Program-made: the position numbers and the translations under genes
Assembly (NCBI GenBank): GCA_018677115.1
Contig: JAHHOC010000282.1
Coordinates: 1 to 15,264 of the forward strand
DNA: 15,264 bases
Direction of reading: 5' to 3'
Source: Arenicella sp.
GTDB taxonomy: Bacteria; Pseudomonadota; Gammaproteobacteria; Arenicellales; Arenicellaceae
Shown: piece after piece, positions 7,732 to 15,264 of the stretch
Numbering within the stretch: position 1 is the stretch's first letter
Layout: every line of letters starts with the position of its first letter
Notes under the pieces: generated by a model
Seen by the model: only the letters and a program-made list of their open reading frames with translations
The model's database searches: none
Told to the model about the DNA's origin: nothing

Positions 7732-8838
7732 ATGAATATAAATATAACTAAAGAAATATTGGAGCATCCGCTCGCACAAATTGTTGGTGTAGTAGAAAAA
7801 AGGCAAACATTGCCGATACTAGGCAACGTTTTCTTAGCGCTTGAGGATAATGTATTAACCTTGGTCGGCTCAGACCTGGAAACAGAACTGACAACGAGGG
7901 TTATGAATGTTGGTGGTAATAACGGTACGACCACTGTTTCGGCAAGAAAATTATTCGATATATGCAGATCTCTACCTGACGAGGCTCAACTTTCACTGGT
8001 AGTGGAAGAGGATAATAAGATGCTCGTTACTGCGGGTAAAAGTAAATTTACTTTGCAGACCTTGAGCGCCGTAGATTATCCTCGACTGGAAGAAACGCAA
8101 TGGAAACAAGAGTTTAACCTAAGCCAGAAGCAATTAAGTCAATTATTGACTAAAACTTCTTTCTCCATGGCACAACAGGATGTGCGTTATTTTCTGAATG
8201 GATTGTTGATAGAAATCAAGGGAGACGACATTATTTCCGTAGCCACCGATGGTCATCGACTGGCCAAAACCCAGGTTCATGCGGACGGGCTGAATATAGA
8301 TCAAGTGCAGAGTATAATTCCGCGGAAAGCGGTGTTGGAGATCGGCAAATTCTTAGATGCTGGCAGCGATGATCCAGTTAATATCAAGTTAAACGCCAGT
8401 CACGTATCAGTTCAATCTGGTAATTTCATGTTCATATCTAAACTAATCGATGGCCGGTTCCCGGACTATGAAAAAGTTATTCCTGCAAATTTGAACAAAC
8501 ATATCTTGATAGATCGCAATAAGCTGATAGAAATCCTGAGCAGAGCCGCCATCCTGAGCAATGAGAAGTTCCGTGGTGTGTCACTGAATTTCAGCGACAA
8601 TTTACTTAAAGTGGCTTCCCATAACCCCGATCAGGAATACGCCAGTGATGAAATGGAAGTTGATTATCAGGGGGAGGATATAGAAATAGGATTCAATGTA
8701 AATTATCTGATGGAAGCCTTAAAAGCATGCGAGTCTGACAGTATCGACCTAGGCTTGTTAGATCCCAATACCAGCTGTACTTTTCATGCTGCCGATTCCG
8801 ACGAGACCCTGTACCTGATCATGCCAATGCGATTGTAA
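7732..8838 (+). CDS. dnaN: DNA polymerase III subunit beta (sliding clamp)
   Basis: The ring-shaped processivity clamp that holds DNA polymerase III and many repair proteins on DNA. It has 368 residues (E. coli 366) in three similar clamp domains. Recognisable segments are LPILGNVFLAL near residue 27, FLNGLLIEI and VATDGHRLA in the middle domain, and the terminal YLIMPMRL that forms part of the clamp's partner-binding pocket. ATG 7732 lies in an AT-rich stretch with no clear Shine-Dalgarno sequence, so initiation may rely on the unstructured leader. dnaN is followed not by recF but by parS sites and a terminator. Confidence 0.98.
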   Translation: MNINITKEILEHPLAQIVGVVEKRQTLPILGNVFLALEDNVLTLVGSDLETELTTRVMNVGGNNGTTTVSARKLFDICRSLPDEAQLSLVVEEDNKMLVTAGKSKFTLQTLSAVDYPRLEETQWKQEFNLSQKQLSQLLTKTSFSMAQQDVRYFLNGLLIEIKGDDIISVATDGHRLAKTQVHADGLNIDQVQSIIPRKAVLEIGKFLDAGSDDPVNIKLNASHVSVQSGNFMFISKLIDGRFPDYEKVIPANLNKHILIDRNKLIEILSRAAILSNEKFRGVSLNFSDNLLKVASHNPDQEYASDEMEVDYQGEDIEIGFNVNYLMEALKACESDSIDLGLLDPNTSCTFHAADSDETLYLIMPMRL

Positions 8839-8858
8839 GCAAGCCTCGTATATCCGTA

Positions 8859-8874
8859 TGTTCCACGTGGAACA
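8859..8874. promoter_or_regulatory. parS: parS centromere-like site 1
   Basis: TGTTCCACGTGGAACA is a perfect 16-bp palindrome, extending by one base each side. It differs from the general bacterial parS consensus TGTTTCACGTGAAACA only by symmetric T/C and A/G changes, and it is the Pseudomonas-type form as I recall it. ParB would load here to organise and segregate the origin region. It lies 20 bp past the dnaN stop. Confidence 0.9.
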
Positions 8875-8897
8875 TGCCAGGAAATCGAAAAAAACAG

Positions 8898-8929
8898 AGC
8901 CGGTGTTCCACGTGGAACACCGGCTTTTT
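8898..8929 (+). terminator. Rho-independent terminator of the dnaA-dnaN unit, containing parS
   Basis: A perfect palindrome at 8898-8925 would fold in RNA to a GC-rich stem of about 11-12 bp with an ACGU loop. It is followed directly by five T residues (8925-8929). An A7 run at 8888-8894, just left of the stem, gives a possible weaker terminator on the other strand. It separates dnaN transcription from gyrB, which has its own promoter. Confidence 0.8.
8904..8919. promoter_or_regulatory. parS: parS centromere-like site 2, inside a terminator stem
   Basis: This is an identical copy of TGTTCCACGTGGAACA, 45 bp downstream of the first. Here the palindrome is extended by GCCGG/CCGGC arms to 26 bp (8899-8924), or 28 bp counting the next A-T pair, so the ParB site is the core of a hairpin-forming terminator. 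Confidence 0.9.
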
Positions 8930-8975
8930 GTTACCTTTTAAACAGCGCATACAGAGTGCTGGAAGAGCAATAATT

Positions 8976-8984
8976 TGGTATAAT
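8976..8984 (+). promoter_or_regulatory. extended -10 promoter of gyrB
   Basis: TGGTATAAT combines a perfect TATAAT (8979-8984) with an upstream TG-N extended -10 motif. The -35 region (GTGCTG near 8956-8961) is poor, as is common for extended -10 promoters. Transcription from about 8991 would give a 30-nt leader to the gyrB ATG. gyrB promoters in E. coli are sensitive to supercoiling; whether this one is cannot be read here. Confidence 0.65.
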
Positions 8985-9013
8985 TTCCAGCTTGATTTAA
9001 GAGTTTTTTTTAA

Positions 9014-11401
<2,388 letters not shown>

Positions 11402-11498
11402 TTTTACTTATATATTTCAACGAGTTACAAACAAAAACGAGCCATAAAACAGGGTTTACCCAACTGCTGTCGAAAATCTTTTTCAGTAATCAGTAATT

Positions 11499-11552
11499 AC
11501 CTGCCTGCGGAGTGCCAAAAACGGGCTATTTGTAGGCTATTATCAGGCAGGT
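11499..11552. repeat. 9-bp inverted repeat between convergent gyrB and apaG
   Basis: ACCTGCCTG (11499-11507) and CAGGCAGGT (11544-11552) are perfect complements around a 36-nt loop; the right arm touches the apaG stop codon. It may help end both convergent transcripts, but the loop is long and no T-run follows either side, so it is not a standard terminator. The rest of the 150-bp gap shows only a short GGGT-TT-ACCC repeat at 11452-11461. Confidence 0.5.
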
Positions 11553-11923
11553 TAATGCAGTGTTCGGGGCACTGACAGTACAAATTTGGGAATCGGCACC
11601 TCGAATTCGTTCTTGCTCTGGTTGATCATGAAATAGCGGCCTTCCATTGTGCCCATTTCGGTTTCCAACACTGCCCCACTGGTATAGGTGTAGCTTTCCC
11701 CCGGCTTGATGATGGGCTGTTTGCCCACCACACCTTCGCCATACACTTCCTCTGTTTTACGGTTTGCATCCTGAATGACCCAGTGTCTGGAAATTAATTG
11801 AAACTCGGAGTCGGATTCGTTTTCAATGGTTATCGTGTAGGAGAAAACAAAGCGCTTGTTTTTCACATCAGACTGTCGTTCGACAAAACCAGACAGCGCG
11901 GAAACTTTTACTTTTGATGTCAT
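11552..11923 (-). CDS. apaG: ApaG domain protein
   Basis: A 123-residue ApaG protein (E. coli 125), a compact fibronectin-type-III-like beta fold in the cytoplasm whose exact role is unsettled. The signature GxGxxG appears as GEGVVG at 62-67, and the family-typical SRHWVI and GTMEGRY segments are present. An upstream ATG at 12001 would add 26 residues and overlap the 3' end of apaH. I chose ATG 11923 because MTSKVKVSALSGFVERQSD matches the family N-terminus and leaves a 16-bp gap after apaH. It is the last gene of the leftward mlaA-apaH-apaG set. Confidence 0.95.
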   Translation of the reverse strand: MTSKVKVSALSGFVERQSDVKNKRFVFSYTITIENESDSEFQLISRHWVIQDANRKTEEVYGEGVVGKQPIIKPGESYTYTSGAVLETEMGTMEGRYFMINQSKNEFEVPIPKFVLSVPRTLH

Positions 11924-11939
11924 AAAGCAAATCGCTGAT

Positions 11940-12764
11940 TTATTTATTCTCTGTAGTAAATATCTTAACCTTTTTTTTAGGATTTTTTGGTAATTTGGCA
12001 AGCGTCATTTGGCGGCCCCATATATAGCCTGTATCCAGACCCAGGTGCCGCGGGGTATTGAGCAGACCCAACGCAGACCAGTGACCAAAGACGATACGAT
12101 AATTGTCAAAATCCGAATTGGGCACCATAAACCACGGCATCCGGTTTTTTCTCACCTTGCCGGAATAGCCTCTTTCAGTTAAGTTCAGGTTTTTCTTGGG
12201 ACTGCAGAAGCGCATTCGGGTAAAAGCATTAATAATGAAGCGTTTTCTGGGGGTAGAGCCAAGTGATTTTTTCCATTTGCTGGGGCTGTTGCTATAGATC
12301 TTTTTTAGCAACTTAACGCATTGATGCTCGTTTTGAAAAACGGCTTCCACTTCGGCAGCGCATTTAAGGGCCCGTTTCCGTGACCACCAGGGATAAATGC
12401 CGGCATGACACAGTATGCTTTTATAGTTTTTATCCTGCACCATCAGCGGCCGCCGTCGCAACCAAAAAGATAATTCATCCAGGTCAGGTGCATCTAACAC
12501 CTGTTGCAGTGTATCGGAGCGACGTGGTTTGCGGATATCGTAAATCAGCGCCATTAAATGAATGTCGTGGTTGCCAAGCACTGTAACACATTGATTTTCA
12601 AGGCTTTTTAGAAACCTGAGAACTTTCAGGGAGTCAGGGCCGCGATTGACAATATCGCCCACGCACCACAAGGTATCCTTGTCGGGATCAAACTTTACTC
12701 GTTCGAGTAACCGTTGCAGAGGATCGTAACAACCCTGTATGTCGCCGATTGCGTAGAGAGCCAT
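11940..12764 (-). CDS. apaH: bis(5'-nucleosyl)-tetraphosphatase, symmetrical (ApaH)
   Basis: Hydrolyses Ap4A symmetrically to two ADP and can remove Np4-type RNA caps. It has 274 residues. The calcineurin-like metallophosphatase motifs are intact: GDIQG at 7-11, GDIVNRGPDS at 36-45, GNHD at 64-67, H120 (CHAG) and GHW at 227-229. The family segment INAFTRMRFC is at 178-187 and LDTG at 243-246. The Q at position 10, where E. coli has H, fits other gammaproteobacterial ApaH as I recall. The lysine-rich C-terminal tail (about 258-274) is unremarkable. It starts 6 bp after the mlaA stop and is followed by apaG, so it is probably cotranscribed with both. Confidence 0.97.
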   Translation of the reverse strand: MALYAIGDIQGCYDPLQRLLERVKFDPDKDTLWCVGDIVNRGPDSLKVLRFLKSLENQCVTVLGNHDIHLMALIYDIRKPRRSDTLQQVLDAPDLDELSFWLRRRPLMVQDKNYKSILCHAGIYPWWSRKRALKCAAEVEAVFQNEHQCVKLLKKIYSNSPSKWKKSLGSTPRKRFIINAFTRMRFCSPKKNLNLTERGYSGKVRKNRMPWFMVPNSDFDNYRIVFGHWSALGLLNTPRHLGLDTGYIWGRQMTLAKLPKNPKKKVKIFTTENK

Positions 12765-12770
12765 CAGGAA

Positions 12771-13511
12771 CTAAAAATCACTTTCCAGCTGTTCAGCACT
12801 AACTGGTGGCGACCCATCATAGAGCGCTTGAATCCGGTTTTGCTCGTACGATGACTTGATAAAAGCATAGGGGTCAAGTTGCGCATCTAGTAAACTGTCA
12901 GTTCCGAGTAGTCGGGCGCGGGTATCTACGGCATCGAGCACAGAAAGGCCGATACGACCGCTGCTGGAATCGGTTAATTCGCCATTGGCATAGTACACAA
13001 TGCCTTCGCCAATTCTGCCTAAACCGTCGCGCAGATTGCTGGGACCGAACAACGGCAGAACCAGGTATGGACCGGGGCGAACACCCCATGCAGCGAGAGT
13101 TTGTCCAAAATCTTCATTTGCCGGGCTAATATTGGTCACACCAGAGGCCACATCGAAAAGGCCGCCAATGCCAATGCTGCTATTAATGGCAAAGCGAGCC
13201 ACGGAGCTCGCCGCTCGCACTAGTTTGCCCTGCAATAAATTATTTGCCGCATTGAGTGGTTCGCTGAGGTTGTTAAAAAAATTGCGCACGCCTGTTTTGG
13301 CGGGTGACGGCAGGATCCGGCTATAGCCTGTTGCCACCGGTTTGAGCACAATGCGGTCAGCCGTCTCATTGAATTTGTGCATGCCCCGGTTAAACCCTTG
13401 CCAGGGGTCGGCACTGTACTGCCGGGAGAGGTCATCGGTCTGTTGCAGAGTGTTGCACCCGGCAAGAAACAGGCCCACAACGACAAGCAGCAATAACTTA
13501 ACGTTTTTCAT
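12771..13511 (-). CDS. mlaA: outer-membrane lipoprotein MlaA (VacJ)
   Basis: The outer-membrane component of the Mla phospholipid transport system, which removes misplaced phospholipid from the outer leaflet and hands it to MlaC. From ATG 13511 the protein has 246 residues. It begins with a lipoprotein signal MKNVKLLLLVVVGLFLAGC, with lipidated Cys19 in an LAGC lipobox. The family segments DPWQGFNRGMHKFN and YLVLPLFGPSNLRDG follow. An upstream ATG at 13532 would add seven residues, but the likely TATAAT promoter places the transcript start next to it, so 13511 is preferred. The mlaFEDCB genes are not in this window. It leads the mlaA-apaH-apaG set. Confidence 0.95.
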   Translation of the reverse strand: MKNVKLLLLVVVGLFLAGCNTLQQTDDLSRQYSADPWQGFNRGMHKFNETADRIVLKPVATGYSRILPSPAKTGVRNFFNNLSEPLNAANNLLQGKLVRAASSVARFAINSSIGIGGLFDVASGVTNISPANEDFGQTLAAWGVRPGPYLVLPLFGPSNLRDGLGRIGEGIVYYANGELTDSSSGRIGLSVLDAVDTRARLLGTDSLLDAQLDPYAFIKSSYEQNRIQALYDGSPPVSAEQLESDF

Positions 13512-13540
13512 AGTGACACCCAGAGAGTCCATGTCATTGA

Positions 13541-13546
13541 ATTATA
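13541..13546 (-). promoter_or_regulatory. candidate -10 of the mlaA-apaH-apaG promoter
   Basis: On the minus strand TATAAT lies at 13541-13546, with transcription expected near 13534 and a leader of about 23 nt to the mlaA ATG at 13511. No good -35 is visible at 16-18 bp. The remaining gap toward secB (about 13550-13705) shows no clear terminator or RNA gene. Confidence 0.4.
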
Positions 13547-13705
13547 AACTGACTGAGTGAATTCGCCAGTCCCCCTCGGAATGCAAGTCATGAATGATCG
13601 TTGCGGTAGTTGAGGTGGCTATAAAGGCATTGCTGACATTAAATGAAACAGAGCTGGTTGCTTCATTGCCAGCATCCAAAACGACAATGCACGGCGCGGT
13701 TCGAT

Positions 13706-14248
13706 TTATTCTCCGTTAGCCTGACTTCCTTGAGGGCGAGCCTGTTCCACATCGGCGTTAGCCGGATCGGCAGCAACTTTTTGCAGTTGCTGTTGTTTTT
13801 GCATGTAGAGAGATTCAAAATTGATCGGTGTTAGCAGCAGTTGCGGGAACCCGGCTTTGCCGACCAGATCAGAGATAGCTTCGCGTGCAAACGGTAGCAA
13901 TACATTGGGGCAGGCAATCTCCAGAGCCAGTGGCATATCATCGGCGGCAACGCCCACGATGTGGAACACACCGGCCTGGTGTACCTCAACCAGAAACGCG
14001 GTTTCTTCGCCCATTTTGGAAGTAACAGTAAGGCCAAGGATTACCTCGTAGTAGTCGTCCTGGACAAGCTCCGAGCTCTTTATCGTAGCGTCGATATTTA
14101 TTTCTGGTTTCCCCGGATCGGTCAGGAAAATCTGCGGTGCATTGGGAGACTCCACCGAAGAGTCTTTTAAATATATCTTTCGAATATCAAAGGTGGTTGC
14201 CTGTTGTGCAGATTCTGCAGCAACGGCTTCATTATCGTTTTCAGCCAT
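13706..14248 (-). CDS. secB: protein-export chaperone SecB
   Basis: A cytoplasmic homotetrameric chaperone that keeps preproteins unfolded and delivers them to SecA. It has 180 residues against 155 in E. coli. The extra length lies in a short acidic N-terminal tail and a polar Q/A-rich C-terminal tail after about residue 148. The core is clear: IRKIYLKDSSVESPNAP, then GEETAFLVEVHQAGVF, CPNVLLPFARE and GFPQLLLTPINFESLY. It follows the rhodanese gene by 33 bp in the same direction, the familiar yibN-(grxC)-secB arrangement with grxC absent. Confidence 0.97.
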   Translation of the reverse strand: MAENDNEAVAAESAQQATTFDIRKIYLKDSSVESPNAPQIFLTDPGKPEINIDATIKSSELVQDDYYEVILGLTVTSKMGEETAFLVEVHQAGVFHIVGVAADDMPLALEIACPNVLLPFAREAISDLVGKAGFPQLLLTPINFESLYMQKQQQLQKVAADPANADVEQARPQGSQANGE

Positions 14249-14281
14249 ATCAAATAATCAGTTAAGGTTATGCCAGCCGCG

Positions 14282-14701
14282 TTACGCGGAACTGACGGGA
14301 AGATTCTCTTTGGTCCAATACACCAATCCACCACGCAGTATATGCACATCAGTGAAACCCAGTGCGATCAGAGATCGCGCGGCTTTGGAACTACGACTGC
14401 CGGTCTGGCAAACCACTATAGCCGTCTTGTTTTTATGCGCCTGCAGGTCTTTATTATCGGCGTTTATACTGGCGACAGGAAAATTAACAGCTTGCGGAAT
14501 GTGAGACTGCGAGTATTGTGCCTCATCATTTACGTCAATAATCACCGCCTTGTCACCGCGTTGAAGCTTTGGCAATTCAAGCGCGGAAATAGTTTGGGCG
14601 CCCTTCACATTAGCTTGTAGCAGCGATAATACTAACAGGTTCGCCACCACTACAAAGGCGGCTACCCAGAGCAAATTTTGAGATAGAAATTCGGCGAACA
14701 T
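14282..14701 (-). CDS. yibN: membrane-anchored rhodanese-like protein (YibN type)
   Basis: A 139-residue protein with one N-terminal membrane segment (about residues 10-29) and a single rhodanese domain. The active-site loop is C98-Q-T-G-S-R-S. The usual D-V-R near the start of the domain reads D56-V-N, so one common arginine is missing. The catalytic cysteine and surrounding loop suggest sulfurtransferase ability, but the substrate is unknown. Its place directly upstream of secB matches yibN of E. coli and its Pseudomonas counterpart, which supports the name. Confidence 0.88.
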   Translation of the reverse strand: MFAEFLSQNLLWVAAFVVVANLLVLSLLQANVKGAQTISALELPKLQRGDKAVIIDVNDEAQYSQSHIPQAVNFPVASINADNKDLQAHKNKTAIVVCQTGSRSSKAARSLIALGFTDVHILRGGLVYWTKENLPVSSA

Positions 14702-14839
14702 AGAAGTTGGCTTGAATCACGCCAGTTGGTGGATTGGACTATAATAAAGCAGCCGCGATTATACAGTACCCGCAAGCCAATTAAACGTCCGAAAACAAAC
14801 AATCTACGACCCGCCAACGCCGCAGCCTCAGGGTGGGTA
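14702..14839. promoter_or_regulatory. divergent promoter region between yibN and envC-like gene
   Basis: Two perfect TATAAT hexamers point apart: plus strand at 14740-14745 (toward envC) and minus strand at 14758-14763 (toward yibN). They are only about 12 bp apart, so polymerase binding to one would probably exclude the other. Neither has a strong -35 at standard spacing. Promoter activity is inferred. Confidence 0.4.
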
Positions 14840-15264
14840 ATGCTGTGGATGGCGATGGCATCTATAAATACACCTGCAACAGCGGATCAGCAAAGCGATT
14901 ATCAACGCCAGGTAAATGATATTGGTAAGCAAATCACCAAAATTACCCAGCGGCTGAATGCCAACCAGGCATTGCTCAAAACAGAGCGCGAGAAATTACT
15001 GGCTACTGAACAGAAAATAAACTCGCTGACTATCGAGTTATCCAACACGACCGCGGAAATTAACAAGCAGCGCCGGCAACTGCAGGAACTGGAACAGCAA
15101 GCAGATAAGCTGCATGCACAGACAGCCGCCGACAGGGCCACCCTGGCGGCGTTAGTCCGCCAGCGTTTCAAACAGGGTAATCCCAACTACCTGAAAATGC
15201 TATTAAATCAGCAAAATCCATATGCGGTCGGCAGGTTACAAAATTACTATGCTTACTTTGCTGC
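14840..15264 (+). CDS. envC: EnvC-like murein hydrolase activator, N-terminal part (cut by window edge)
   Basis: An EnvC-family protein, periplasmic, which activates amidases that split septal peptidoglycan during division. From ATG 14840, 141 codons are visible. A short hydrophobic leader ends ATA before DQQSDYQRQVNDIGKQI. A long heptad-rich coiled coil (about residues 18-95) rich in Q, K, E and L follows, then the family segment LVRQRFKQGNPNYLKMLLNQQNP. The C-terminal LytM domain lies outside the window. AGGGTGG precedes this ATG, which supports the start. However, the leader has no basic n-region, and the frame stays open upstream with a basic stretch (about 14770-14810) and no standard start codon after the likely transcript start. 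The N-terminus is therefore uncertain. Confidence 0.85.
   Translation, partial: MLWMAMASINTPATADQQSDYQRQVNDIGKQITKITQRLNANQALLKTEREKLLATEQKINSLTIELSNTTAEINKQRRQLQELEQQADKLHAQTAADRATLAALVRQRFKQGNPNYLKMLLNQQNPYAVGRLQNYYAYFA

Noticed and set aside
11924..12001. 26-residue N-terminal extension of ApaG
   Set aside because: It overlaps the apaH coding end, is absent from the family, and the ATG at 11923 matches known ApaG N-termini.

Overview
This window carries the chromosomal replication-origin neighbourhood of a gammaproteobacterium. The core order rpmH-dnaA-dnaN-gyrB, with rnpA-yidD-yidC-mnmE-mnmG running the other way, is the classic conserved oriC block. The proteins align residue for residue, from memory, with E. 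coli and Pseudomonas counterparts (GyrB, ApaH, SecB and YidC especially). Two parS sites with the arm sequence TGTTCCAC/GTGGAACA, the form I know from Pseudomonas, suggest a Pseudomonadales/Cellvibrionales-type free-living relative. I cannot name the genus from sequence alone.

Layout. Positions 1-5826 (minus strand) form one tight head-to-tail block: rpmH, rnpA, yidD, yidC, mnmE, a small cupin-fold gene, then mnmG (cut by the left edge). Several junctions overlap or nearly touch (TGATG at rnpA/yidD, TTGA at yidC/mnmE), so the block is probably cotranscribed. It links ribosomal protein L34, the RNase P protein, membrane insertion (YidD/YidC) and wobble-uridine tRNA modification (MnmE/MnmG). 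Positions 5827-6178 are a 352-bp divergent control region with a recognisable rpmH promoter, a 16-bp palindrome and a 10-bp inverted repeat. Positions 6179-8838 carry dnaA and dnaN. The AT-rich gap between them holds two perfect and three near-consensus DnaA boxes and is the likely oriC. Positions 8839-9022 lie where recF normally sits. There is no recF; instead there are two parS palindromes, the second built into a Rho-independent terminator hairpin, followed by a gyrB promoter. gyrB fills 9023-11401.

Positions 11402-14701 (minus strand) form a second block of envelope and housekeeping genes: a YibN-like membrane rhodanese, secB, mlaA (vacJ), apaH and apaG. grxC, often found between yibN and secB, is absent. 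apaH precedes apaG, the reverse of the E. coli order. At the right edge an EnvC-like murein hydrolase activator begins on the plus strand, with a divergent promoter region between it and the rhodanese gene.

I see no mobile elements, CRISPR arrays, tRNA or rRNA genes, and no wholly new multigene system. The most interesting local feature is the terminator-embedded parS occupying the recF position between dnaN and gyrB.
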